Source: Chloroflexus aurantiacus J-10-fl (GTDB lineage Bacteria; Chloroflexota; Chloroflexia; Chloroflexales; Chloroflexaceae). Taken from it: a DNA stretch of 64,000 nt. The position numbers and the translations under genes are program-made. Location of the stretch: the NCBI RefSeq assembly GCF_000018865.1, contig NC_010175.1, positions 3,472,001-3,536,000 on the forward strand, read 5' to 3'. The notes under the pieces are model-generated. The model had not been told where the DNA came from. It worked only from the letters and a program-made list of their open reading frames with translations, and made no database searches. Positions 8,740-18,541 of the stretch are shown one piece after another; position 1 is the stretch's first letter, and each line of letters opens with the position of its first letter.

Positions 8740-10256
8740 GGTGTGTCTCCCTGTGAAGCCGGATCAATTTGAATTGGATTGTAGGCAGTGTACACAAGAC
8801 GGCTGAAATCGGCAATTGCTCCGCCGAGCAGCGAGTCGGGCCAGGCTGCCCGATCTCCCAGTGGCTTGTAGACGTACACGGCCAACACATAATCACCACC
8901 GGGTGAGCGTACAATCCCGGCATCAGCCTGGGTGTTGTCAATCCATCCCGATTTGTGCTCGACCCGTACTCCCTCTGGCAGACCGGCAACCATCCGGCTA
9001 TTGTCGCCATTCTCAGCCAGCAAGTCGAGCATCTCCTGACATCGATCTGGATTGAGCAGTTCAAATTTCTCAAGCAGCACACCTTCACCGCGTGCACACT
9101 CGTCAATCATGCGGTAGATCTGCCCGATAGCGTAAGGAGTTGCCCGCAGTGCGCAACCGGTCTCGGTATACGGCGGCTCGCCGACCGGGTCTCTTGGCCC
9201 ACAGCGATACCTGACGTTGTACAGCCGGATGTAATCGGTCGACTCGTAAGGGACGTAGAGATAGAGATATTCCAGACCAAGATCGGCCAGCATATCACTC
9301 ATCTCTTCGGCACCGCGAAATGCTAGATCGGTACCGGTACCACCGGCGCCGGCAGCCAGTATGTCATTTGCCGCCAGGTTGTCACTCTCGATGATCATGA
9401 GGCGCATGCGCCGCCACTGGCGTTCGGTAAAGGTTTCAAGTTTCGTGTAGGCATAGAGCATAATAGCCGTCTTGATCGTGCTGGCGCCGGGGAAGACACT
9501 GCGCGCATTCACCGCGACTTCAGCGCCGGTGGCGAGATCATACAGATAAACCCCAGCCACACCATCCCATGCCTCAGCCATTTCTTCGAGCTGGGTGGTA
9601 AGTTGTTCAAGCGAAGCACGCGGCTGTTCGGTAGTCGGCCAAAGAGTCAGCGCAATCGGTTCGGTTGCCCGTCCACGGCGTAGCAAGCCGCTCACAATCT
9701 CCAGCGAGCGGTCGAGATCAATCGCCCGGCCGGGAATGTAGGCAAAGCTCCGTGACAACACGTCAGTTGACGTGATAACTGTGACCTGGGGTGGCAGAGC
9801 CGACTCGGCAGCAAACGTCGTCATCTGCTCACGGAGGGCTGTTTCATCGAAGCTAAGCTGGAGTGGTACACGTACCGGCGTACTACTCCCCAACGCCGGC
9901 GCTGCCGCAGCCAGCAATGCAGCCGGGTCGGCGTGCAGATTAATTGCCGTCGGCTCAATTGTCTGCGTATATGCACCGGCAACCAGTCGCAGCGGCGTTA
10001 CCCTCGCCGACAGCGCACTGCTCAGTGCTGCTTCTGCCTCTGCAACCGTCAAGCCACCAATCGGCACACCGGCAACTTCAGTGCCGTCGGCGTAGACCGG
10101 TACAGGTGTCGGAAGCGGGGTAGGGATCACCGGTTGCGTCGGCGCAGCAGCCAGCACCGGTTCAGAGGGCATTGAAGCACGAGGTGTTGATGTACACCCG
10201 GCAATGAAAGCCATGCAAATCAGGGCAATGGCAAACAAACGGGGCCGGAGATTCAT
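8736..10256 (-). CDS. Class A beta-lactamase-fold lipoprotein
   Basis: I start this 506-residue protein at 10256, which gives a lipoprotein signal with lipobox FIAGC (Cys21); an in-frame ATG at 10274 only adds six residues. After a Pro-rich linker (about 40-55), residues 60-205 look like a peptidoglycan-binding/VanW-adjacent domain. The C-terminal half has all three serine beta-lactamase motifs: S259-TI-K262, SDN (291-293) and KSG (435-437). This fold includes class A beta-lactamases and related transpeptidase-like hydrolases. The protein should sit on the outside of the membrane, acylating a beta-lactam or a wall peptide. I cannot tell whether it confers resistance. No Glu166-type residue was located with confidence. 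Confidence 0.84.
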   Translation of the reverse strand: MNLRPRLFAIALICMAFIAGCTSTPRASMPSEPVLAAAPTQPVIPTPLPTPVPVYADGTEVAGVPIGGLTVAEAEAALSSALSARVTPLRLVAGAYTQTIEPTAINLHADPAALLAAAAPALGSSTPVRVPLQLSFDETALREQMTTFAAESALPPQVTVITSTDVLSRSFAYIPGRAIDLDRSLEIVSGLLRRGRATEPIALTLWPTTEQPRASLEQLTTQLEEMAEAWDGVAGVYLYDLATGAEVAVNARSVFPGASTIKTAIMLYAYTKLETFTERQWRRMRLMIIESDNLAANDILAAGAGGTGTDLAFRGAEEMSDMLADLGLEYLYLYVPYESTDYIRLYNVRYRCGPRDPVGEPPYTETGCALRATPYAIGQIYRMIDECARGEGVLLEKFELLNPDRCQEMLDLLAENGDNSRMVAGLPEGVRVEHKSGWIDNTQADAGIVRSPGGDYVLAVYVYKPLGDRAAWPDSLLGGAIADFSRLVYTAYNPIQIDPASQGDTP

Positions 10257-10312
10257 AGTTGGGCAAAACTCCATCTTTCAAAATGCGGGACGCATGTACC
10301 AGGTCGGAAACG

Positions 10313-10639
10313 TTACTGTTCATCAGGCTCAAGATAAAAGGTTAACGGGTAGCCGGCCTCGCGGGCTGCATGATGAGCCTGATAGACACGCTCTTGCGCT
10401 TCTTGCAACGGGAGTACCGTTACCAGCGCACGCCCTTCATAATGGGCAGTAAGCATCACCTGTTCGGCACGGGCCAGATCAAGCCCGAAAAAGACACGCA
10501 ACACGATGACGACAAAATCCATGGGAGTCACGTCGTCGTTCTGAACAATAACCCGGTACGGCCGTTCAAGTTCCTCATCGCTGGCAACCGCAAATGAGAC
10601 GGCAGGCCGCACGGTGACTGCTGGTTGTTCAGTTGACAT
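10313..10639 (-). CDS. clpS: ATP-dependent Clp protease adaptor ClpS
   Basis: This 108-residue protein has the ClpS core RPYRVIVQNDDVTPMDFVV followed by helices ending MLTAHYEGRALV. ClpS delivers substrates with destabilising N-terminal residues (N-end rule) to the ClpAP or ClpCP protease in the cytoplasm. The N-terminal 30 residues are a flexible extension, as usual. I chose the ATG at 10639 because GGAGGAG lies just upstream; a TTG at 10654 is in frame but less likely. An extended -10 (TGCTATACT) lies 45 bp upstream, so the gene has its own promoter. The clp ATPase partner is not in this window. Confidence 0.92.
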   Translation of the reverse strand: MSTEQPAVTVRPAVSFAVASDEELERPYRVIVQNDDVTPMDFVVIVLRVFFGLDLARAEQVMLTAHYEGRALVTVLPLQEAQERVYQAHHAAREAGYPLTFYLEPDEQ

Positions 10640-10683
10640 GGGCTCCTCCGTCAACTACTGTTGTACCATCAAATCCTTCTGGC

Positions 10684-10692
10684 AGTATAGCA
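10684..10692 (-). promoter_or_regulatory. Extended -10 promoter for clpS
   Basis: TGCTATACT on the minus strand, 45 bp before the clpS ATG and just past the stop of the VWA gene. No good -35 is seen, as expected for an extended -10. Confidence 0.6.
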
Positions 10693-10699
10693 TAAAGCA

Positions 10700-13417
10700 T
10701 CACTCATCCCGGCGACGGCGTCGTTTCGCTGCCAGTAGTGCGGCAATCCGCTCTTCGTCGCTTTGCGGTAAGGTAGAGGTTGGGGCTGGCGCTGATGAAG
10801 ATGGTTTCGCCTCCGGTGGTTTGCGCTGCGGTCGGCGGATGACAACAGGACGCCAGTCGGGCACTGCGACAAAGAGTCGACGTAGCGCAATGTCTACTGG
10901 CAATAATGCCAGTGCCAGCCAGATTAGAGGCATGGTTACCGGCCAGACCTCGTACACCGAACGTTCTGTTGGAGCAAAGATCAGGTCTGGCGGCGGATTA
11001 ACCTGACCACCGGTCAATGCTGCAAGTTCGGTCATGAGGCCAGGATTCGCCGCAAACTGTCCATACTCCGGTGAGTAGTTCACCGTCAGACCGGTGGCAA
11101 CCGTGCCGAGCGGCATCCCGTTGCGGTCAGTTGCACTCACCTGTACCAGATACGCTCCCATCTGATCGATGGTGGTGATCGCACGATACCGTCCAGGCGC
11201 GATCTGCACAAAATCTGGCACGACTTCATCGGCCAGGCCACTAATGCGACTGCGAATCTCGCCCAATTCAACAGGCAATCCACTGCGATCACGGGCCTGA
11301 AGGTCAATTTCAACTCGATCTGCGGTTACCGTTGCGCTGAGCGATAGATAATCATCACTATTGAGTGGGAGTACTTCAGACACCAATCCGGCGGCAAAAC
11401 GGGGAAATGCTGACCAGGATAACCATGCAGTCGCCCAATGTCCGGTCATATCACTTGCCCAGGCCAGCACCCGCCCAACACCGATCTGGGCCGTCGCCAG
11501 GAGCGGCGATCCGTCATCGGCGACCAGGAGCACCCGACTGATTGACCGTTCGGCAACGACATTCCGCCCTTGCAGTGGTGGCAAAGCGCTGAAATTGCGC
11601 AGCCATGGTGTCGGTAATGCAAGTGCAGGTGTGAAAGGCTCTTCTACCAGATCGCGATTCGCCACCCGGACAGTCTCTTCCAGCAGAATCTGTGGCAGAG
11701 CTTCGGCTTGACGAACAACGTAGTATTTACCGCCACCGATCTGCGCCACTCGTTCGAGTTCTGGATCGGTATTCAGACCAATCGCCACCGTACTGACCGT
11801 AACCCCTTGTGCGCGCAGGTTGGCAACCAGATCGGCATATTCAGTCTCGGAGACACCATCGGTCAAGAGGATCACATGTCGAATCCGGGCATCAGCCGTG
11901 GCAATGGTCTCGGCTGCCAGTGCCATTCCGCTACGAATATTTGTGCCGCCACCGGCAGATAATCGACTCAGCGCATCTTCAATTGTCGCCAGATCAGGGA
12001 GTGGTTGCAACGGTAAAATCACATCGGCAACGCTATCGAAGGCGATAATCGAGAGCTGATCCTGACGCGATAACCCAAGGCTCGCTTGAAATGCCGCTTC
12101 ACGGGCCAGATCGAGTTGGGTGCGCAAACCGTCCACGAGTTCGCTCATACTCCCGCTGCGGTCGATGACCAGCGTCAGCGCCAGATCGAAGCGTTCCTCG
12201 CGCGATGGCGGATCAAGCGAAACCGGAAATAACGACTCGAGCAGAGAACGACGCCAGCCTCCGGCGCCGAACGATTGGGGGCCACCAATGAACAGCAGTC
12301 CACCGCCCAGATCGCGCACGTAGGTCGTCAGGGTGCGCTGAAGTGCCAGCGAAACCGCGTTCGCCGGTGTGTCAACTAGAGCAATCGCATCGAAGGAGCG
12401 CAAATCGAGTGGATTGGCCGGCGCCTGCATCGGTGTCTGCACCGTCACCTCAATCCCTCCGGCACGCCATGCTTCGGCCAGTGCCAGTGCCTGTTCCGGT
12501 CCCACCGTTAACAACAACACGCGCGGTGGGCCACTGACAAAGGTAAATGCCACCGCCCGATTGTTGGCCGGCTGGGTATCGAAGGGAGCAATCAGACGCG
12601 CTTCAAAGCGGCGAAACCCACTCTCGCGTGCCGGTACAGAAAATGCAATCTGATTGCGACCGGGTGTCACCGTCACGGACTGTTCGGCCAGCAACTGACC
12701 ATCAGCGATCAACTGCACCGTCGCCGCGCCCTCGACTTCACTTTCAATCTGAACAGTTAGCGGAATGTTCTGATTGATGTCAGCCGTCGTCGGTGCCTGT
12801 AAGGCCGTGATCAGCGCATCAGGGCCGCGCTCCGCCGACAGGATGACGACCTCAATCGGAACGCCACGGGCAGCCGCCAAACGAGCGGCTGTTAACGCCT
12901 GACCTGCATTCTCACCGCCATCCGAGATCAACACCAGCCGTCGATGCATCGCATCGGGCAAAATTGCCAGTCCCAATTGGATGGCGTCTTCAATATTGGT
13001 GCGTGAACCGGCTACCAGCGCGTCGATCCGGTTCAGTGGACGGGGCGGTTCGGCCACGCGCTCGACCATTGCTCGTGCGCCAAACACGATCACGGCCATA
13101 CGGTCGTCGGGATCGGCGGTAGCCACCGCCTGCTCAATAAAATCGAATGTTGCTACCCGTTGGGCAGGTGAGACTGAGTCGCTAACATCGAGCAGAAAAA
13201 CCGTGGCGGTAGCATTCACCGGTCGACCGATCTGAAGGCCGGCCACGGCCAATACGAGCGCTGCCAGGATCAGACAACGTACCACCACCAGCAACCATAA
13301 TCGCACACGCCCAAGGCGACGGTGGAGATCAGTACGACCCAGCCAGATCAGCCCAAGCAGAGGAATGGCGAGCACAAACAGCCATAATGCTGCCGGCTCA
13401 ACAACGCTCAGCACCAT
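10700..13417 (-). CDS. Membrane protein with two von Willebrand factor A domains
   Basis: This 905-residue protein has BatA/aerotolerance-like N-terminal membrane helices (about 7-25 and 38-62). A first VWA domain (about 70-205) has a DVSDS metal site. A GATase1-like/DUF1355 segment (about 300-395, GGGLLFIGGPQSFGAGGW) precedes a second VWA domain (about 405-565, MIDAS motif DRSGSM). A beta-rich region and a further membrane helix (about 845-865) follow, then a basic Pro/Ser-rich tail. VWA MIDAS sites bind a divalent metal and mediate protein binding. The large middle part would be extracytoplasmic. GGAG four bases before the ATG supports the start. There is no MoxR ATPase nearby, although many such proteins have one. 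Confidence 0.85.
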   Translation of the reverse strand: MVLSVVEPAALWLFVLAIPLLGLIWLGRTDLHRRLGRVRLWLLVVVRCLILAALVLAVAGLQIGRPVNATATVFLLDVSDSVSPAQRVATFDFIEQAVATADPDDRMAVIVFGARAMVERVAEPPRPLNRIDALVAGSRTNIEDAIQLGLAILPDAMHRRLVLISDGGENAGQALTAARLAAARGVPIEVVILSAERGPDALITALQAPTTADINQNIPLTVQIESEVEGAATVQLIADGQLLAEQSVTVTPGRNQIAFSVPARESGFRRFEARLIAPFDTQPANNRAVAFTFVSGPPRVLLLTVGPEQALALAEAWRAGGIEVTVQTPMQAPANPLDLRSFDAIALVDTPANAVSLALQRTLTTYVRDLGGGLLFIGGPQSFGAGGWRRSLLESLFPVSLDPPSREERFDLALTLVIDRSGSMSELVDGLRTQLDLAREAAFQASLGLSRQDQLSIIAFDSVADVILPLQPLPDLATIEDALSRLSAGGGTNIRSGMALAAETIATADARIRHVILLTDGVSETEYADLVANLRAQGVTVSTVAIGLNTDPELERVAQIGGGKYYVVRQAEALPQILLEETVRVANRDLVEEPFTPALALPTPWLRNFSALPPLQGRNVVAERSISRVLLVADDGSPLLATAQIGVGRVLAWASDMTGHWATAWLSWSAFPRFAAGLVSEVLPLNSDDYLSLSATVTADRVEIDLQARDRSGLPVELGEIRSRISGLADEVVPDFVQIAPGRYRAITTIDQMGAYLVQVSATDRNGMPLGTVATGLTVNYSPEYGQFAANPGLMTELAALTGGQVNPPPDLIFAPTERSVYEVWPVTMPLIWLALALLPVDIALRRLFVAVPDWRPVVIRRPQRKPPEAKPSSSAPAPTSTLPQSDEERIAALLAAKRRRRRDE

Positions 13418-13530
13418 TCAGCTCCGTTCCAGGATAGTAGTGCAGTATGCCGTACCATCGTATTGAGAGGAAATGACGCCGGGTAAACAGAACCCACAGC
13501 TTGAGAAGACGCAGATAGCGTCAACACACC

Positions 13531-16500
13531 CTATGGGTTCACCCGCACAACGACCAGCGTCATATCATCGTGAGCGACTCGTCCTTCGGTAAATCCATGG
13601 ATTGCCGATAACAGCCGCTCTAGCAGATCAGCGGGTTCCAGGTGTCCCAAATGACGCACCAACCGTTCAAGGCGGTCAAAGCCAAACATCTCACGCTCAC
13701 GATTCTGGGCTTCAACCACACCATCAGTATAGAACACCAACGTATCGCCAGGAGCCAGATCGAGTTCGAGCTGATTGTAGCGGGCATCACGTTGCATGCC
13801 GAGTGGCAATGCGCCGGCGGTTTCCAGGAAGGTCGTGCGTCCGTCGGCGTGGCGGAGCAACGGTGACAACTGACCGGCATTCGCCAGGATCAAGCGTTGC
13901 GCGATTGGATCGATCAACGCATATCCCAGGGCGACAAAGGTATTACGTGGTACATCATCGACCAGCCAGCGGTTGGTCTCGGCCAGCACCAGACGCGGAA
14001 ATTCATGATTGCGCGCTTCAGAGCGAGCAGTGGAACGGGCAACCGCCATCAACATTGCCGCCGGTAACGACTTCCCGCTCACATCACCGATAATGACCCC
14101 AATCCGTGAGCCAAGATCGATCACATCGTAGAAATCACCACCTGTCTCACGGGCCGGTAAACAACGGGCTGCGACCCGCAGTCCAGGACACACCGGTAAC
14201 TCCTGTGGAAAGAGGTTTAACTGAATCTGGCGTGCAATCGCCATCTCTTGTTCCACCCGGGCCACCGACTCCTGGTAGAGTTGCGCATTCTCGATTGCCA
14301 GTGCTGCGTGGTTGGCAAAGGTCAGTGCAACCTCCAGATCACGTTCGTTGAAGGCATTGCGATGGTATGAATCAATATTTAATACGCCAAGCACACGCCC
14401 CTTTGCGATAAGCGGTACCCCCAGCCAGGTCAGAATATGCTCACCCATATCGCCGGGCGGCCAGATTGTACGATCAGGTGGCGCAACCAATAAGATAGGG
14501 CGTCGCTCGCGAACGACCTGGCCGGCACCGCTATCGGCAACCGGTAGCGTTCGCCCTAACGGCACTTCATCAGCGGGCCAACCACTGGCAGCCGCAATCC
14601 GCAAGATTGGCCCATCGAGCAACATGATGGTTGATGTATCGTAATTAATAACCTTACGCAGCTCTGCCAACACGAGCTGTAAGACTTCGTGGGGGTTGAA
14701 GCTTGAACTCAAGACGCGGGCAACTTCGCGCAGTGTCTCCGCAGTACGGCGCTGCTCCTGTTCAGCGGCGAAGAGCAATGCATTTTCATAAGCCGTCGCC
14801 ACCGAGGTTGTTACCGTCATCATCAGTTCCAGCTCCTCGTCGGCATAGGAGCGTGGTTCGCCAAAGCTGTCAAACGAAATCGAGCCAAACACCCGATCAC
14901 GGCTGATCAACGGCACAATCACCAGCGAGCGCACCCCCATCTCACGCCACCGCTCGCGTGATACCGCTGCCCGTGGGTCACTCTCAATATCAAGAATGAC
15001 CTGTGGACGACGAGTGGTGCGCAAGGCATCAACCAGCGGATTCTGCCAGAGATCAATCACAGAACCGACAATCCCGGTTGGTGGATATTCTGCTGCCACA
15101 ATCCCGGTTTCTTCGTCTTGAAACAGCACCAGGCCGGTGTGATCGGCCCAGAAGAGCTGCACCAGTTCACGAGTGGCAATTTCGAGAATCTCTTGCTGGT
15201 TAAGGTGAGCAGCCAGCAAGCCGGCAATGCGATTAACCAGTGCCATACGGGCTGCCTGGCGTTCGGCTGCAATTGCGTGGGCCTGCGCAGCCTCGAACAG
15301 ACGTGCATTTTCGCGTACCTGACGCTCTCGCTCTTCAAACAACTGTACTTTTTGTACGGCCAGGCTAATCAGGTTGGCAATCTGAGCCAGCACATCAACC
15401 GTATCATCATCATAACGATACGGACGCTCGTCCTGGAGTACCAGCACCCCGATAGCGGTTTGATTGTAAGACAGGATAGGCACCCCGACCCACGAGCGCA
15501 TCAGATGCACCGAGCCGATCTGGTGCGGTTTGATCCCCATTGCGTGGATTCTGGCACGTTCAACCGCCAGATCATCAAAGCGCAGGGGCTGGCGATGGGT
15601 GAGGAGCCAGTCAGAAAGGGAGGATGGTGGCGGTGGTTTACCAACCAGATCATGCCCGATCTGGCGGTCGTGTTCAATAAATGTCGCATGCTGTACCCGG
15701 CGCGAAACCGGATCGCAGAGCAGCAAGTAAAAGACCGATGCGGTTGTCAAATCGACCACAACCCGCCGGGTTTCGTTCAAAATGCGCTCAAGGTCGTAGG
15801 ATTCTGCAACCAGCTTGCCAATCTGATTAATCGCTTGCAGCTCGGCAATCTGGCGTGAACGTTGGGCTAGCAACGTCACATTCTTGACGTGCAACGATAA
15901 CTGGGCGGCAACATTGCCGAGAAACTCCATATCGCGAGGCGTGAAAGCGTTGGCCTGATAGCTCTGAACCGAGACAACGCCGATTGGTTGACCATCACGG
16001 TCGAGCAGGGGCCACCCCATCCACGACCGCGCCATTCGTTCAGCACCGATGATGACCCCTTCGACATCAGGCAATGAGCTGATCTCGTGTGACAGGTCGC
16101 GTAAAAAAATCGGTTGCCGCTCCCGCAGAATACGGGCGGTGAGTGAACGTGGCGGCGGAGGTTGGCCGATCCAGAAATCGAAAAACTCTCCTTCATCGAG
16201 GATAATCCCGTCACTAATCAGATGGCGAACCGGATCGTAGATCACCATCGTGAAAGCGTCGAGATTGATACAGTTCTGCAAACCCAATGCCGCCCGCTGA
16301 AGCAATTCGCGTGTCGTCTGCACCGTTGAGGCAGCCAGACTGATCTCACGCAATGCACGTAATTCCGCAATCTGACGTTCACGTTGTTCGGTAAGTCGGT
16401 TATGTTCGACCAGGATCGCAATCTGGTTCGCCACCGCCTGCGCCAGGGTTAGCTCATGGGGGGCCAGTTCGCGTGCTGAAAAACCAAACAGGCTCAATGT

Positions 16501-17505
16501 TCCCAGGACCTGACTTCCGACCACCAGTGGCATATTGATGGTCGACTCGAAGGGCGGGAAGAGATGCAGAGGAAATGTTGCCGGATCGTAACGAGCCTGC
16601 CAGTCACGGTCAATAATTCGTGGCTGTCGTTTCAGAACCACTTCACGCAAGGGGCTGATTTCGAGCGGGATTTGACGAGTTTGTTCAATGTATTCCTGGG
16701 CAAACCCTCGCTGTGCGCACAACACCAGTAGCGAACCCGTCTCATCGAGGAGACGAACATTACCGGCATCGAAATGTAGGGTCGTAATCGCAATAGCCAG
16801 TGCCTGATCCAGGACTTCGTGCAGGGATCGTGTATCGACCAGTGTTGCCGCCAGTTCACTCAGTGCCGCTAATTCTTCGCGCCGCGCTGCTAACTGTGTG
16901 GCTAATTCCCGACTGAGCCGATCCTGCTCTTCAACCAGTACCGCATTTTCCAGCGCCAGCGCAATGACATTCGCGATCCGCTGCAACAGATCGAGCGTTT
17001 CGTGGTTGTAGCGGCCAGGCTGATAACTTTGCAGTGAGATCACACCAACCACTGCGTCACTAATCATCAGCGGCACACCGATCCACGAACGCGAGAGTTT
17101 TGAGGTATTGCCGAATGGTACCGGCGGTAGACTGGCATCGCGTTCGGTCAACAGATCGCGGAAGAGCATTGGCTCACGCCGGCGGACAATTAAACCGGTC
17201 AGGTAGCCATACTCACGATTTTCGAGAAAGTCGATCTGCCCCTCATCGTAAAGCAGTGCGGCCTTAAAAATCTCTGGTCGCTCATCACAAAAGGCCAGAT
17301 AGCAGGCATCAAACTCAAAGACATTGTGCAGCTCGCGCACAATTGTCTCGAAAATAACCCGTAACGACGGACGGCCACGGGCGGCAAGACCAATCGCGTA
17401 GAGCGCAGCCAGAATCTGCTGGTCGCGCTCTTGTTGCAGACGCAATGCGTCACGCTGGCGTTGCAGATCGCCTATCAGTTGTCGGCGACGTGCGGTACGA
17501 GTCAT
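13531..17505 (-). CDS. Six-GAF SpoIIE/PP2C-type phosphatase
   Basis: A 1324-residue cytoplasmic signalling protein. Six successive GAF domains can be seen by their repeated pattern (a start like LEVLxxALxxL...D, then RSWMGWPL/SWIGVPL and an end like IANLISLAVQK). They lie at about 40-190, 225-375, 395-555, 575-735, 765-905 and 920-1060. They are separated by short coiled-coil linkers rich in QERERQIAEL. A PP2C/RsbU-like Ser/Thr phosphatase domain follows (about 1085-1320), with the metal-binding motifs GGDFYD and GDVSGKS and a later HDDMTL. No membrane segment is seen. It probably senses small ligands and dephosphorylates an anti-sigma-factor-antagonist-type protein, but no anti-sigma partner lies nearby. 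Its ATG overlaps the ygfZ stop by four bases. Confidence 0.9.
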   Translation of the reverse strand: MTRTARRRQLIGDLQRQRDALRLQQERDQQILAALYAIGLAARGRPSLRVIFETIVRELHNVFEFDACYLAFCDERPEIFKAALLYDEGQIDFLENREYGYLTGLIVRRREPMLFRDLLTERDASLPPVPFGNTSKLSRSWIGVPLMISDAVVGVISLQSYQPGRYNHETLDLLQRIANVIALALENAVLVEEQDRLSRELATQLAARREELAALSELAATLVDTRSLHEVLDQALAIAITTLHFDAGNVRLLDETGSLLVLCAQRGFAQEYIEQTRQIPLEISPLREVVLKRQPRIIDRDWQARYDPATFPLHLFPPFESTINMPLVVGSQVLGTLSLFGFSARELAPHELTLAQAVANQIAILVEHNRLTEQRERQIAELRALREISLAASTVQTTRELLQRAALGLQNCINLDAFTMVIYDPVRHLISDGIILDEGEFFDFWIGQPPPPRSLTARILRERQPIFLRDLSHEISSLPDVEGVIIGAERMARSWMGWPLLDRDGQPIGVVSVQSYQANAFTPRDMEFLGNVAAQLSLHVKNVTLLAQRSRQIAELQAINQIGKLVAESYDLERILNETRRVVVDLTTASVFYLLLCDPVSRRVQHATFIEHDRQIGHDLVGKPPPPSSLSDWLLTHRQPLRFDDLAVERARIHAMGIKPHQIGSVHLMRSWVGVPILSYNQTAIGVLVLQDERPYRYDDDTVDVLAQIANLISLAVQKVQLFEERERQVRENARLFEAAQAHAIAAERQAARMALVNRIAGLLAAHLNQQEILEIATRELVQLFWADHTGLVLFQDEETGIVAAEYPPTGIVGSVIDLWQNPLVDALRTTRRPQVILDIESDPRAAVSRERWREMGVRSLVIVPLISRDRVFGSISFDSFGEPRSYADEELELMMTVTTSVATAYENALLFAAEQEQRRTAETLREVARVLSSSFNPHEVLQLVLAELRKVINYDTSTIMLLDGPILRIAAASGWPADEVPLGRTLPVADSGAGQVVRERRPILLVAPPDRTIWPPGDMGEHILTWLGVPLIAKGRVLGVLNIDSYHRNAFNERDLEVALTFANHAALAIENAQLYQESVARVEQEMAIARQIQLNLFPQELPVCPGLRVAARCLPARETGGDFYDVIDLGSRIGVIIGDVSGKSLPAAMLMAVARSTARSEARNHEFPRLVLAETNRWLVDDVPRNTFVALGYALIDPIAQRLILANAGQLSPLLRHADGRTTFLETAGALPLGMQRDARYNQLELDLAPGDTLVFYTDGVVEAQNREREMFGFDRLERLVRHLGHLEPADLLERLLSAIHGFTEGRVAHDDMTLVVVRVNP

Positions 17506-18491
17506 GCTGCATCGTCCTGGGTTGTACCACTAATGAATGGTAGCCGACACACGGTTGCCGGTTGTTGAGCGAGGGTCACGATGGTGCCACTCTCGGCATA
17601 GGCACGGCGCACATAGGCCAGTCCGATCCAGCCGTAGCGTGGTGAGTAGGCAGCACTGGTCAGGGTACCAGCCTCTTTGCCATCCACCGTTACCGCTGCC
17701 GGTACCGCTTCGGGCGCAGCCGACAGACGTAAGCCGCACAAGAGCTTGGCGATCCGCCCCCGGCTCTCCATGCGGGCAATAATCTCTTGCCCAACGTAGC
17801 ACCCTTTCTGGAAACTCACCGCACGCCACAAATCGGCTTCGAGCGGAATATAATCCAGTGTGATCTCGTGTTTGAAGCGCGGATAGCCATGCTCGATGCG
17901 TACTACTTCTGCCGTATGACTGTCGAGTGGAACGGCCCCTTCATCAGTTAGCGCAGTAAGCAGCGTCGTTGTTTGCGTTGCCGGTGGATAGAGAGTATAC
18001 CCATCGCCACCCAACGGTTCACACCGTGCTACCAGCACCTGATGTCCATTCCAGTCACCGGTTGCGATACTGTGTAGCGGCAGATCAACCGACAAACCAA
18101 TCGTCTGAATCACCTGGCTAGCCTGTGGCCCGTAGACGCCAATCTGACCCAGTTCGGCACTCGCGTCGGCGACCGTCACCTGATCGTTGAAGAAGATATT
18201 CTTGCGCAAATGGCGCAAAATCGCCGGTCCATGACCATCGCCGGTCTCAAGCAACAATGCGTCAGGGAGGGCATATACCCGTAGCAGATCGATCATACGC
18301 CCAATTGGCGTGGTGAGCGCGGTCAGGGTGCCTTGACCGGGCTGTAATCGCTCGATATGGTTCGTCGAGAGCCGGTGTAGCAGTGCTGCGCGGTCGCGAC
18401 CACGCATCCAGAGCCGTCCGCGATCAGACTCGTTGATCACGGCAGCATACCCATACACCGCCTCGTAAGCTGTCAGTGTTTCCTGATTCAT
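17502..18491 (-). CDS. ygfZ: YgfZ/GcvT-like folate-binding Fe-S cluster assembly protein
   Basis: This 329-residue protein carries the YgfZ signature KGCYVGQE (about residues 227-234) followed by a GcvT-like C-terminal barrel. YgfZ/IBA57 proteins bind tetrahydrofolate and support assembly or repair of certain [4Fe-4S] proteins in the cytoplasm; the signature Cys is functionally important. The length is normal for the family. An extended -10 (TGATACAAT) lies about 42 bp upstream. Its stop overlaps the start of the GAF/PP2C gene, so the two are co-transcribed; the functional reason for that pairing is not clear. Confidence 0.9.
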   Translation of the reverse strand: MNQETLTAYEAVYGYAAVINESDRGRLWMRGRDRAALLHRLSTNHIERLQPGQGTLTALTTPIGRMIDLLRVYALPDALLLETGDGHGPAILRHLRKNIFFNDQVTVADASAELGQIGVYGPQASQVIQTIGLSVDLPLHSIATGDWNGHQVLVARCEPLGGDGYTLYPPATQTTTLLTALTDEGAVPLDSHTAEVVRIEHGYPRFKHEITLDYIPLEADLWRAVSFQKGCYVGQEIIARMESRGRIAKLLCGLRLSAAPEAVPAAVTVDGKEAGTLTSAAYSPRYGWIGLAYVRRAYAESGTIVTLAQQPATVCRLPFISGTTQDDAA

Positions 18492-18532
18492 AGCGTAGCA
18501 ATCATCTACTCAGAAGCTTATCGTTCATAAAT

Positions 18533-18541
18533 ATTGTATCA
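18533..18541 (-). promoter_or_regulatory. Extended -10 promoter for ygfZ operon
   Basis: TGATACAAT on the minus strand, about 42 bp before the ygfZ ATG. It overlaps the last codons of the P450 gene. Confidence 0.45.

Noticed and set aside
15118-15858. 246-codon frame opposite the GAF/PP2C gene
   Set aside because: Shadow of a strongly supported gene; low-complexity composition and no start signal.
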